Counted from the first letter of the stretch, positions 1 to 7,431 are shown. The stretch is DNA of 36,526 bases from Butyrivibrio sp. (GCA_024690635.1 JAILOW010000140.1:1-36526), one strand, 5' to 3'. Translations and numbers: made by a program. The notes: generated by a model from the sequence alone, not told the origin.

Positions 1-1
1 T

Positions 2-313
2 GAAGTAAGCGGAACCTACAGAGTGATCGGAAGCGGCTATGACATTAAGTCCGCAACTGTTACCAATAAGGCAGGAAAGAAGATCACACTTAGCTTTAAT
101 AACACAGTTCCTGTAATTCCTCTTAAGAAAACTGATCTTAAGGTAACTCTTAAGATCGGCAAAAAGAAAGTGGTTCTTGAGGATGATGACTACGAGATCG
201 AGTCTGTAAAGAATAACAAGTTCCTTGGAACCATGACCGTAGTGATCCGCGGAGTTGGAAAATACGGAGGAACCAAGTCCTTTACCGTAAAGATCACTTC
301 CAAGAATATGTAA
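2..313 (+). CDS. C-terminal fragment of a cell-surface repeat protein (5' truncated)
   Basis: The reading frame is open from the window edge (base 2) and ends with TAA at 311-313, so only about the last 103 residues are visible. A GTG at 23 is in frame but has no ribosome binding site, so it is unlikely to be the start. The visible part is lysine-rich and beta-strand-like. It ends with a glycine-rich GVGKYGGTKSF segment followed by alternating hydrophobic residues, a pattern common in the Ig-like repeats of large secreted or wall-bound Lachnospiraceae proteins. No enzyme motif, sorting signal or membrane segment is seen at the C-terminus. Ligand binding or adhesion would be a guess. A terminator follows closely, so the gene ends its transcript. 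Confidence 0.6.
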   Translation, partial: EVSGTYRVIGSGYDIKSATVTNKAGKKITLSFNNTVPVIPLKKTDLKVTLKIGKKKVVLEDDDYEIESVKNNKFLGTMTVVIRGVGKYGGTKSFTVKITSKNM

Positions 314-346
314 AGTATTGATATCAATGCTTTCTTGAAAGAGTAC

Positions 347-394
347 AGCCCCTGGGGTATAATCATAAATGTGATTAGGCTCCGGGGGCTTTCT
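347..394 (+). terminator. Rho-independent terminator after the surface protein gene
   Basis: AGCCCCTGG (347-355) pairs with CCGGGGGCT (382-390), with one G-T wobble. A smaller AATCA/TGATT hairpin lies in the loop, and the stem is followed by a short T-rich tail (TTTCT). It separates the surface protein gene from the small gene at 440. Confidence 0.7.
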
Positions 395-439
395 ATGTTT
401 GCCCACAGGCCTTTTTAGTAAGTTTTCAGTGAGGTATAT

Positions 440-850
440 ATGTCTTCGATCATCCAGAATAATCAGGTTTTTAATAATGAGATAGCTTTTTGCAGGGTTT
501 ATTCCATAGAGAGCAAAAAACAGCTTGAGGAGAGATTCCTTGCACACCGCATCTCATATTTCATAGAGTGGCAGGAGAAAAACATTCTGCAAAAGCTCTT
601 TGACAGAAGCGGAAACAAGATCGTTTGCACCTTCAAGATCAATAGGGGAGATGCTCCCAGAGCCAAGGAACTTTGCCAGGGAATCGAGGGAATCAAGTTC
701 AAGGACTACGGTGAGGTAAAGAACACCGAGAGGATCCGCAGAAAGAATCAGGCTGCGGAAGAGGGCACAGGGCTTGAGATGCCTACGCTCAAATTTGAAA
801 ATGCTCCCGGCGGAAACCTTAATGTAGAGGACATCGACGAGGATAAGTAA
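440..850 (+). CDS. Small uncharacterised protein (136 aa)
   Basis: Not recognised with confidence. The ATG at 440 is preceded by GAGG (431-434), a usable ribosome binding site. The first 80 or so residues look like a compact alpha/beta domain: an N-terminal strand (AFCRVYSI), a helix (ESKKQLEERFLAHR), then strand-like ISYFIEW, and later IVCTFKINRG and a second helix. This resembles the small ferredoxin-like fold of DUF2007-type putative signal-transducing proteins, but that is only an impression. The C-terminal 45 residues are charged and probably disordered, ending in an acidic tail. There is no signal peptide or membrane segment, so it is probably cytoplasmic. It is flanked by terminators on both sides and is therefore probably monocistronic. 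Confidence 0.7.
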   Translation: MSSIIQNNQVFNNEIAFCRVYSIESKKQLEERFLAHRISYFIEWQEKNILQKLFDRSGNKIVCTFKINRGDAPRAKELCQGIEGIKFKDYGEVKNTERIRRKNQAAEEGTGLEMPTLKFENAPGGNLNVEDIDEDK

Positions 851-855
851 TTGGT

Positions 856-887
856 CAGGCAGGGGATTTAAGTCTCCTGCCTGTTTT
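856..887 (+). terminator. Rho-independent terminator after the small gene
   Basis: CAGGCAGG (856-863) pairs with CCTGCCTG (876-883). The inner GGA/TCT bases extend the stem, and TTTT follows at 884-887. It lies 5 bases after the stop of the 136-aa gene. Confidence 0.8.
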
Positions 888-1165
888 GCACCCGCTTGCT
901 CGCCTCAAAAAACGCTTGGATGCAAGTCTGCTACAAATAACAAATTTGAAATACAGGCAGACTGTTTTTTGGAAAATGGACTGCCGCTTTTATGAAATTT
1001 TAAATTGTAGCAGACTCAAAGAGGATTAATAAACTGCCTATTTTAAGAAAAATGGAATAGAGGCAGTAAAAAAGCAAAAAATCAAACTGCTACAATCAGA
1101 GATTCAGGAAAAGAGGCAGGCTGTAACAACCAAAATCAGGTTTTGCTGTGGGCAAAAGCACACAT
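888..1165 (+). other. Non-coding stretch with nested inverted repeats upstream of rlmD
   Basis: No credible gene is seen here; the only ORF reaching in is a shadow on the minus strand. AGTCTGCTACAA (925-936) is perfectly complementary to TTGTAGCAGACT (1005-1016). The first seven bases of that arm can instead pair with GCAGACT (957-963), which is followed by six Ts (965-970). ACTGCCT (1033-1039) pairs with AGGCAGT (1061-1067). TTTTGC (1141-1146) pairs with GCAAAA (1152-1157) just before the rlmD ribosome binding site. CTGCTACAA recurs at 1087-1095. It could be a regulatory leader of rlmD or a decayed palindromic repeat element; the sequence alone does not decide. Confidence 0.5.
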
Positions 1166-1176
1166 AGGAGATAAGA

Positions 1177-2490
1177 ATGGTAAAAAAGGAAAATAAGGAC
1201 AACAAGATCAGCAAGGTCAGCAAGGCCGGCAATGTCAGTGAAAATAGGAAAGCATCTGTTCAGAAGGGCGACTTCAAGAAAAAGGCAGCTGAGAAGAGCG
1301 AAGAGAAAGCTGCCGAGAGCAAAAAGAGCCGCTGCCCGTACTTTAAGAAGTGCGGCGCTTGCCAGATGATAGATACGCCCTACAAAAAGCAGCTTAAGAT
1401 AAAGCATGCCAGAGTGCAGGAGCTTTTGGAGCCTTATTGCAAGGTGGAGTCCTTTATTGGAATGGAGAGCCCCGAGCACTACAGATGCAAGGTTCATGCG
1501 GTATTTTCTCATGACAGGAAGGGCAATCCCATTTCGGGAATCTATAAAGAGGGTACTCATGACGTGGTCCCGGTGGAGAACTGTCTTTTGGAGGATCAGA
1601 AGGCTGATGCCATCATTGCCAGCATCAGAGGCATGCTTAAATCCTTCAAGATAAAGACTTACGATGAGGATAACGGATTTGGACTTTTACGCCATGTCCT
1701 CATCAGAATGGGAAGAAACACCGGTGAGATCATGGTGGTACTTGTTACGGTTTCACCTATTTTTCCTTCGAAAAACAATTTTGTGAAGGCCCTTTTAAAG
1801 GAACACCCGGAGATCACTACCATCGTGCAGAATGTGAATGACAAGCAGACCAGCATGATCCTTGGGGACAGGGAAAAGGCTATGTACGGCCCGGGATTTA
1901 TTTATGATACCTGCTGCGGCATGAAGTTCAAGATAAGCCCCAAGTCTTTCTATCAGGTAAATCCTGTTCAAACTGAGCTTTTGTATAATACAGCAATTGA
2001 AATGGCGAATCTTAAGGGAACAGAGGTTGCTCTTGACTGCTATAGCGGTGTTGGCACCATCGGTATTATCGCAAGCCCTCATGTAAAAGAGGTCATTTCC
2101 GTAGAAGTCAACAAGGATGCGGTTAAAGACGCTATCTTAAATGCCAAGATAAATGATGTAAAGAACATTACATTTTACAGGAATGATGCCACCGAATTTA
2201 TGAAGCAGATGGCTGCTTCCGGAGATAAGGCGGATGTGGTATTTATGGATCCGCCACGCCAGGGTTCAACACCTGAGTTCATTGACGGACTCTTTACCCT
2301 GTCTCCCGAAAAGATCGTATATATTTCCTGTAGCCCTGATTCACTTGCAAATGATTTAAAGCTCATAACCAAGGGCGGCTACGAAGTAAAGAAGGCTATC
2401 CCCGTGGATATGTTCCCGTTTACCAGGTCGGTTGAAACAGTCGTTCTCTTAATGAAAACGACTGTTAAGAAAGCACGAGATAATACATGA
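1177..2490 (+). CDS. rlmD: 23S rRNA (uracil-C5)-methyltransferase, RlmD/RlmCD type
   Basis: Transfers a methyl group from S-adenosylmethionine to C5 of uridine in 23S rRNA (family knowledge; the exact target uridine cannot be read from sequence). The protein has 437 residues. A lysine-rich N-terminus of about 50 residues takes the place where many relatives carry a TRAM domain. Next comes a probable 4Fe-4S site (C53-x5-C59-x2-C62, plus a later Cys in VENCLL). The Rossmann-like domain has the SAM motif LDCYSGVGTIGI, then DVVFMDPPRQG, and the catalytic cysteine C385 in YISCSP. The C-terminus has the usual DMFPFTRSVETV motif. The ATG at 1177 follows AGGAG (1166-1170). It overlaps sfsA by 4 bases, which suggests translational coupling. 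The structured region upstream may control it. The family call is firm; RlmD versus RlmCD specificity is not. Confidence 0.9.
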   Translation: MVKKENKDNKISKVSKAGNVSENRKASVQKGDFKKKAAEKSEEKAAESKKSRCPYFKKCGACQMIDTPYKKQLKIKHARVQELLEPYCKVESFIGMESPEHYRCKVHAVFSHDRKGNPISGIYKEGTHDVVPVENCLLEDQKADAIIASIRGMLKSFKIKTYDEDNGFGLLRHVLIRMGRNTGEIMVVLVTVSPIFPSKNNFVKALLKEHPEITTIVQNVNDKQTSMILGDREKAMYGPGFIYDTCCGMKFKISPKSFYQVNPVQTELLYNTAIEMANLKGTEVALDCYSGVGTIGIIASPHVKEVISVEVNKDAVKDAILNAKINDVKNITFYRNDATEFMKQMAASGDKADVVFMDPPRQGSTPEFIDGLFTLSPEKIVYISCSPDSLANDLKLITKGGYEVKKAIPVDMFPFTRSVETVVLLMKTTVKKARDNT

Positions 2491-3140
2491 AATACGACAA
2501 TATCACAAAAGCTGTTTTCGTAAAACGCCCCAATCGCTTTATTGCGGAAGTAAAGATCGGCGGGAAAAGTGAGATCGTTCACGTAAAGAACACCGGAAGG
2601 TGCAAAGAACTGCTGATACCGGGATGTGAAGTATGGCTATCTGCACCTGACAGCCCCGGAAGAAAAACAAAATATGATCTTGTGGCGGTGAGAAAAGAAA
2701 ATGGGATTTTATTTAATATAGATTCCCAGGCACCGAACAAGGTGGTAAAAGAGTGGCTCTCAAAGAAAGGCTACGACGCAGTGATACCGGAGTACAAATA
2801 CGGTGATTCCCGCATTGATTTCTACATGGAGAAGGGGCCTGATCTTTATCTCATGGAAGTAAAGGGATGCACGCTTGAAATCGACGGAATCGGGTATTTC
2901 CCCGATGCGCCCACAGAGCGCGGAGTGAAACATATAAGAGAGCTTATAAAGGCTAAAAAGGCGGGATATCATGCGATTTTGGCTTTTGTGATACAGATGG
3001 ACGGGGTTAAAGAGGTAAGACCCAATATTGAGACCCATCCCGAATTTGGAGAGGCTTTAAATGATGCTAAAAAGGCAGGAGTTGAAGTTACATTTCTGAC
3101 CTGCCATGTGGAGCCTGATTTACTTGAAATAACTAACTAA
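2487..3140 (+). CDS. sfsA: SfsA family protein (sugar fermentation stimulation protein homologue)
   Basis: 217 residues, close to the usual 230 or so. The N-terminal half is an OB-like beta domain with the family features FVKRPNRFIAEV and VHVKNTGRCKELL. The C-terminal half is nuclease-like: SRIDFYME, then LYLMEVKGCTLE, then FPDAPTERGVKHIREL and a late AILAFVIQM strand. The E-V-K trio after the acidic residue resembles restriction-endonuclease-like folds. The biological role is poorly known; Escherichia coli SfsA was linked to maltose metabolism and DNA binding. The start ATG overlaps the rlmD stop (ATGA), and nudC follows 8 bases downstream, so the three genes form one operon. No signal peptide; cytoplasmic. 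Confidence 0.9.
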   Translation: MKYDNITKAVFVKRPNRFIAEVKIGGKSEIVHVKNTGRCKELLIPGCEVWLSAPDSPGRKTKYDLVAVRKENGILFNIDSQAPNKVVKEWLSKKGYDAVIPEYKYGDSRIDFYMEKGPDLYLMEVKGCTLEIDGIGYFPDAPTERGVKHIRELIKAKKAGYHAILAFVIQMDGVKEVRPNIETHPEFGEALNDAKKAGVEVTFLTCHVEPDLLEITN

Positions 3141-3148
3141 GAGGCAGA

Positions 3149-4123
3149 ATGACCAAATATTATCAACTAACAGATACATGCCTGGGAGGAACGATGCTTC
3201 AGGATATTTCACCCTATAAACTCGATAATCACTACGATCCTGATATTAGGCCGGATGATGACAGTTTTATCATTATTATGCGCGGAGATGCCAGAGACAG
3301 AGAGGTGCTGATAAAACGACAAGAGGACGGTACTATTTCTTTCCCAAGATATAGTGACTTACTATGCGCCGGGAAAACAAATAGCGAATCGATTATCGGC
3401 GCTGGCCATGATCTGAGCGCAGAGAATCCGATTGTCTACATCTTTAGCATCAGCGACGAGAAATTCTTTTTATGGACAGATCGCGAGGCCAGTGAGCTTC
3501 CGGCTGGCATCCAGGCCGGCTTTACCTTCTGCAAAATGGCAGATGTAAGAAGAGAGGGCACAGGGCCAAGGCACTATATCTTTGCTATGTATACCGCCTT
3601 CCATCTCTATGAGTGGTACAGCAGTACCAGATTTTGCGGAAAGTGCGGAAGACCCAATAAAAATGACACAGTGGAGAGGGCAAGAGTATGTACCTGCTGC
3701 GGGCACAAGGTTTATCCAAGGATCAATCCCGCAGTCATAATCGGAGTGACAGACAAGGATACAGGCAGGATGATCCTTACAAAATACAGGACAGGATTTG
3801 CCCAGAATGCTCTTGTAGCAGGGTTTACAGAGATCGGAGAAACCCTTGAAGAGACTGTTTCAAGAGAAGTCATGGAGGAAGTGGGACTTCACGTTGAAAA
3901 CGTAAGATACTACAAATCCCAGCCCTGGGGCGTGGCCTGCGATATTTTGAGCGGGTTCTTCTGTGATGTATGTGGAGATAAAGAAATAAAGATGGATGCC
4001 TCGGAGCTAAAGTATGCGCAGTGGGTGGCCCCTGAAGATATAGTCCTTCAAAATCCTGATTACAGCCTTACCAATGAGATGATGAGACTGTTTAAGGAAA
4101 AGGGATATGAGGGAACGGTCTGA
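3149..4123 (+). CDS. nudC: NAD(+)/NADH diphosphatase, NudC-type Nudix hydrolase
   Basis: Predicted to split NAD(H) to NMN(H) and AMP. Members of this family also remove NAD caps from RNA 5' ends. The protein has 324 residues in the expected order: a divergent N-terminal domain, a zinc ribbon (C163, C166, C181, C184), then a Nudix domain. The Nudix box is perfect (GFTEIGE followed by seven residues and REVMEEVGL). The downstream family motif reads SQPWGVA, whereas the canonical NudC motif is SQPWPFP, so substrate preference is less certain. The ATG at 3149 has GAGG four bases upstream. It is the last gene of the rlmD-sfsA-nudC operon and is followed by a very strong terminator. Confidence 0.85.
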   Translation: MTKYYQLTDTCLGGTMLQDISPYKLDNHYDPDIRPDDDSFIIIMRGDARDREVLIKRQEDGTISFPRYSDLLCAGKTNSESIIGAGHDLSAENPIVYIFSISDEKFFLWTDREASELPAGIQAGFTFCKMADVRREGTGPRHYIFAMYTAFHLYEWYSSTRFCGKCGRPNKNDTVERARVCTCCGHKVYPRINPAVIIGVTDKDTGRMILTKYRTGFAQNALVAGFTEIGETLEETVSREVMEEVGLHVENVRYYKSQPWGVACDILSGFFCDVCGDKEIKMDASELKYAQWVAPEDIVLQNPDYSLTNEMMRLFKEKGYEGTV

Positions 4124-4141
4124 AACTGAATTATGATCATA

Positions 4142-4175
4142 AAAAGGTGCTCTCCAAAGAAGGAGAGCACCTTTT
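4142..4175. terminator. Bidirectional terminator between convergent nudC and nagE
   Basis: AAAAGGTGCTCTCC (4142-4155) and GGAGAGCACCTTTT (4162-4175) form a perfect 14-bp stem with a six-base loop. The A-run on one side and T-run on the other give each strand a U-tract, so it can end both the plus-strand nudC transcript and the minus-strand PTS transcript. Confidence 0.92.
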
Positions 4176-4210
4176 GTTCATCTCACAATATTAACATCAG
4201 GAAAGTGATA

Positions 4211-5653
4211 TTACATCATCTTCTTGATCTCGTCATGTACGAACTGAACCTTAGGTCCTACGATAACCTGAACGGTTGACTTGGAAGGACGTACAACACC
4301 GGCAATACCGGCTTTCTTGATAGTCTTTTCATCAACCTGTGTATAATCAGCGATCTCTACACGAACTCTGGTTGCGCAGTAGTCAAGTTCCTTGATGTTT
4401 TCTTTTCCGCCGAGGCCTTCAAGAATGAGCTTTGCCATAGATGTGAAGTCATCATTTGCAAGTTCGATCTTGCTTTCTTCCTCTTCGTCATCTTCCTCAC
4501 GACCGGGAGTCTTGAGGTCAAATTTGAGAATAACGAAACGGAATACTGCGTAGTAGATACCTCCGAATACAAGGCCAACAGGTAAAAGGAGCAGAGGGTT
4601 AACTGCCATGGGAGCCTTAAAGCTCAGGATGTAGTCAACAAGTCCTGCTGAGAAGTTAAAGCCCAGTCTCAAAGGAAGGATTGCGCATACGATTGCGGAA
4701 ATACCTGTAAGTACAGCGTGTACAAGGTAAAGTCCGGGAGCAAGGAACATGAATGCGAACTCAAGGGGCTCTGTGATACCTGTGAAGAAAGAAGCAAGTG
4801 AGCCTGCAAGAAGAAGAGAAGCAGCTGCCTTTTTCTTGGTATCTTTTGCTGTGTGATACATAGCAAGAGCGCCTGCGGGAAGGCCAAACATCATTACAGG
4901 GAAGAATCCTGTCATGTACTGTCCGGTAACACCCTTAACTGCGCCTTCAGCACCTGACCAGAAAAGACCAAGGTCATTGATGTTTGCTGTATCAAACCAG
5001 AATACAGCGTTGAGGGCGTGGTGGAGTCCCAAAGGAATAAGTGCACGGTTAAGCATTGCATAAATACCTGCGCCTACAGGGCCAAGACCTATGATAGCTG
5101 TACCGAAAGCTACAAGTGCTGTGAAGATAAGCGGCCATACAAAGTAAAGAAGAATGGAAACAAGTACCGAAACGCCGGCTGTTACAATGGCAACACAACG
5201 CTTGCCACTAAAGAATGCCAGCCAATCCGGCAATTTTGTATCCTTAAACCTGTTATAGCAGCTTGATCCGATGATACCTGCAAGAATACCGATGAATGCA
5301 TTCTGGATCTTGCCGAATGCTGCAGGAACTTCGGATGCATCAACACCTTTGTACATAGCAACTGCTCCGCTGCTAAGAAGGGTGGTGATCATGAGGAATG
5401 AAACAAGGCCCGCAAGAGCACTGGTTCCATTGTGTTCCTTTGCCATGCCTACTGATACACCGATGGCAAAGAGGATGGGGATCTGGTCAATGATAGCGGA
5501 AGCAGCCTTGATTAAGAAGGCTGAAACTACGCTGTTGGCACCCCAACCTGTGGGATCGAGCCAGTAACCGATACCATACAAAATACCTGCTGCAGGAAGA
5601 ACGGCTACCGGGAGCATCATCGATTTCCCGATCTTTTGTAAATACTTCATCAT
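4211..5653 (-). CDS. nagE: PTS sugar transporter IICB, N-acetylglucosamine/glucose type
   Basis: Membrane permease and phosphotransfer domains for uptake and phosphorylation of a hexose, most likely N-acetylglucosamine. The IIC part (residues 1 to about 385) is a multi-helix membrane domain starting at the very N-terminus. The active-site region is GITEPLEF, and the stretch from YMTGFFPVMMFGLPAGALAM through FSAGLVDY is closer to NagE than to PtsG of Escherichia coli. An acidic linker (EEDDEEEESK) leads to the IIB domain with phospho-accepting cysteine C426 in the CATRVR motif. There is no fused IIA; that domain is encoded just upstream. The ATG at 5653 follows AGGAGG. Glucose as the substrate remains possible. 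Confidence 0.85.
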   Translation of the reverse strand: MMKYLQKIGKSMMLPVAVLPAAGILYGIGYWLDPTGWGANSVVSAFLIKAASAIIDQIPILFAIGVSVGMAKEHNGTSALAGLVSFLMITTLLSSGAVAMYKGVDASEVPAAFGKIQNAFIGILAGIIGSSCYNRFKDTKLPDWLAFFSGKRCVAIVTAGVSVLVSILLYFVWPLIFTALVAFGTAIIGLGPVGAGIYAMLNRALIPLGLHHALNAVFWFDTANINDLGLFWSGAEGAVKGVTGQYMTGFFPVMMFGLPAGALAMYHTAKDTKKKAAASLLLAGSLASFFTGITEPLEFAFMFLAPGLYLVHAVLTGISAIVCAILPLRLGFNFSAGLVDYILSFKAPMAVNPLLLLPVGLVFGGIYYAVFRFVILKFDLKTPGREEDDEEEESKIELANDDFTSMAKLILEGLGGKENIKELDYCATRVRVEIADYTQVDEKTIKKAGIAGVVRPSKSTVQVIVGPKVQFVHDEIKKMM

Positions 5654-5698
5654 ACTTCATTTCCTCCTTTTATTTATAGTAAATTACTTTACTATTGC

Positions 5699-6181
5699 TC
5701 ATTTTGATAACAGAAGAGCAGCGTCGCCAGCTGCAACAACGCCATCTTTTCTAATAAGTTTTGAGAATTTATTGGGATTGGAAACGATGATGGGAGTTAT
5801 GATCTCATAACCCGCATTTTTAACGCCTTCAAGATCTACCTCTACGATAAGATCGCCTTTTTTGACAATATCGCCCTGTTTAGCGTGGATTGTATAGAAT
5901 TCACCCTTGAGCTTTACGGTATCGATACCTATGTGGATAAGGAGTTCCGCACCGTCGGTGCCGTTGATGGCATAGGCATGTCCCGTAGGGAAAAGAGCTG
6001 CCAAAGTGCCGTCGCAGGGTGCATAGAATTTGCCGTCAGAGGGAATAAGAGCAACACCCTTGCCGATTATCTCCTGTGAGAATGTGGGATCATTAACATT
6101 TTGAATGGAAACCAGCTCGCCCGCAGCGGGAGATCCGATCTCAATCCTGTTCCCCTTAAATAACTTATCAAAAACCCCCAT
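5699..6181 (-). CDS. PTS system IIA component, glucose (Crr) family
   Basis: A 160-residue soluble phosphocarrier that takes phosphate from HPr and passes it to the IIB domain of the neighbouring transporter. The two conserved histidines are visible: H68 in PTGHAYAI and H83, the likely phosphorylated one, in LLIHIGIDTVKL. The N-terminal GSPAAGELVSI strand and the central PCDGTL turn are typical of the all-beta IIA(Glc) fold. It is the first gene of a two-gene minus-strand operon, 45 bases before the IICB gene. The start ATG has GGGGAGG just upstream. In Gram-positive bacteria a stand-alone IIA may serve several permeases, but its position points first to the adjacent one. Confidence 0.9.
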   Translation of the reverse strand: MGVFDKLFKGNRIEIGSPAAGELVSIQNVNDPTFSQEIIGKGVALIPSDGKFYAPCDGTLAALFPTGHAYAINGTDGAELLIHIGIDTVKLKGEFYTIHAKQGDIVKKGDLIVEVDLEGVKNAGYEIITPIIVSNPNKFSKLIRKDGVVAAGDAALLLSK

Positions 6182-6223
6182 TACTAAAAGCCTCCCCGAA
6201 AAAGTTTCTGCAATAATGCATAA

Positions 6224-6260
6224 AACCTGATAAAAATTCTCAGAAGAGATTAATCAGGTT
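6224..6260 (-). promoter_or_regulatory. Inverted repeat in the 5' leader of the PTS operon
   Basis: AACCTGAT (6224-6231) and ATCAGGTT (6253-6260) form a perfect 8-bp inverted repeat with a 21-base loop. It begins within a few bases of the predicted transcription start of the minus-strand PTS operon. It could be a repressor operator or an RNA hairpin of the antiterminator kind. It does not clearly match a LicT/GlcT RNA target, so its role is unassigned. Confidence 0.4.
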
Positions 6261-6268
6261 CCATAATC

Positions 6269-6297
6269 ATTATAATAACTTGTTATGCTTAGTTCAA
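6269..6297 (-). promoter_or_regulatory. Sigma-A-type promoter of the PTS operon
   Basis: On the minus strand, TTGAAC (6297-6292) and a perfect TATAAT (6274-6269) are separated by 17 bases. The predicted start near 6262 gives a leader of about 80 bases to the IIA start codon. Confidence 0.65.
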
Positions 6298-6393
6298 CTG
6301 TTTACTACATATTGTGGATTTTTTCTGCAAAAAGTAATAAACTTACTTCAGTGCATTTATATAATGATAAAACGGAAAGGATATTTATCTATT

Positions 6394-7380
6394 ATGTACA
6401 AAGTAACCAGGACAAAAAGACTTGTTTCAATAATGGCACTTATTCTGGTGCTGATAATGGTATTCGGATCTATCGCGGGAGCACTTACAGGGTGCGGTGC
6501 TAAAGAGCCTGAACCCAAGTCGCCTGTACGTGTTGCTTCCTTAAAAGGACCCACCACCATTGGCATAGTAAACATGATAAGCGAAGAATCTCCCGATTAC
6601 AGCTTTGAGATGTATACGCAAGGGTCTGATATTATGGCTGCAATGGTTGCAGGCAATGTGGATATAGGACTTGTACCTGCCAATGTGGCCTGTGTCATGA
6701 ACAATAAGGCAGAGGGCGGAGTTACCGTTATCGATATCAATACTCTCGGAGTCCTTTACTGTGTGACAGGTGATGCTTCGGTTACCTCCATAAAAGATTT
6801 TGCCGGAAAGACGGTATATACCACAGGTCAGGGAGCTACTCCCGAGTACACCATAAGATATCTTCTTGAGGAAAACGGAGTTACTGACTGTGATCTGCAG
6901 TTTAAATCAGAGGCAACCGAGGTTGCGGCATTTCTTGCAGAGGATTCATCTTCTGTAGCCATTCTTCCCCAGCCTTTTGTGACAGCTGCTCTTGTCCAGA
7001 ACGATAATCTTGCAGTGGCTTTTTCTATCGATGATGAGTGGGCCAAGGTAAATAACACATGCAGGGTTGTTACAGGTGTTACAGTTGTCAGAAACAGCTT
7101 CTTAAAAGAGAACAAGGACGCAGTTGATCAGTTCATAAAAGACCACGAAGAGAGTGCCAAAAAGACAGTGGAAGATCCGGAAGGCACTGCAAAGCTTGTT
7201 GTAGACAAGGGCATTATAGCCAAGGAGCCCATTGCATTAAAGGCAATACCCAAGTGCGGTATAACCTGTATTTACGGAGATGAGATGAAGATGATCCTCT
7301 CCGGATATCTCAAGATTTTGTCAGAGCAGGAGCCAAAAGCAGTAGGCGGAGCTCTTCCCGGAGATGAGTTTTATTATTAA
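6394..7380 (+). CDS. Orphan ABC-type substrate-binding lipoprotein (NitT/TauT/SsuA-like)
   Basis: A predicted lipid-anchored binding protein of 328 residues. The chosen ATG (6394) is followed by a basic N-terminus, a hydrophobic helix and a lipobox ending in LTGC. The longer frame from 6280 would add 38 residues ahead of the signal peptide, which makes no sense for export. The mature part has family features of periplasmic binding protein type 2: MAAMVAGNVDIGLVPANVA, a DFAGKTVYTTGQGATPEY segment, SVAILPQPFVTAAL, and an FIKDHEESAKKTVEDPE helix. Relatives bind sulfonates, nitrate, taurine or thiamine precursors, and the ligand here is unknown. No permease or ATPase gene lies beside it. It has its own terminator and a possible TATAAT at 6360-6365 without a good -35 box. 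Confidence 0.75.
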   Translation: MYKVTRTKRLVSIMALILVLIMVFGSIAGALTGCGAKEPEPKSPVRVASLKGPTTIGIVNMISEESPDYSFEMYTQGSDIMAAMVAGNVDIGLVPANVACVMNNKAEGGVTVIDINTLGVLYCVTGDASVTSIKDFAGKTVYTTGQGATPEYTIRYLLEENGVTDCDLQFKSEATEVAAFLAEDSSSVAILPQPFVTAALVQNDNLAVAFSIDDEWAKVNNTCRVVTGVTVVRNSFLKENKDAVDQFIKDHEESAKKTVEDPEGTAKLVVDKGIIAKEPIALKAIPKCGITCIYGDEMKMILSGYLKILSEQEPKAVGGALPGDEFYY

Positions 7381-7399
7381 ACCACCGGTCATAATTCAC

Positions 7400-7431
7400 G
7401 AAACCCGCATTTGATGCGGGTTTCTTTTTTT
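7400..7431 (+). terminator. Rho-independent terminator after the lipoprotein gene
   Basis: GAAACCCGCAT (7400-7410) pairs with ATGCGGGTTTC (7414-7424) over a 3-base loop, followed by seven Ts. It isolates the lipoprotein gene from the glycosidase operon. Confidence 0.92.

Noticed and set aside
1096..1560. 154-aa minus-strand ORF over the start of rlmD
   Set aside because: Its composition is hydrophobic only because it mirrors lysine-rich rlmD codons, and rlmD has clear motifs on the plus strand.
6280..6393. N-terminal extension of the binding lipoprotein from the upstream ATG
   Set aside because: It would put 38 residues ahead of the lipoprotein signal peptide, and has no ribosome binding site.
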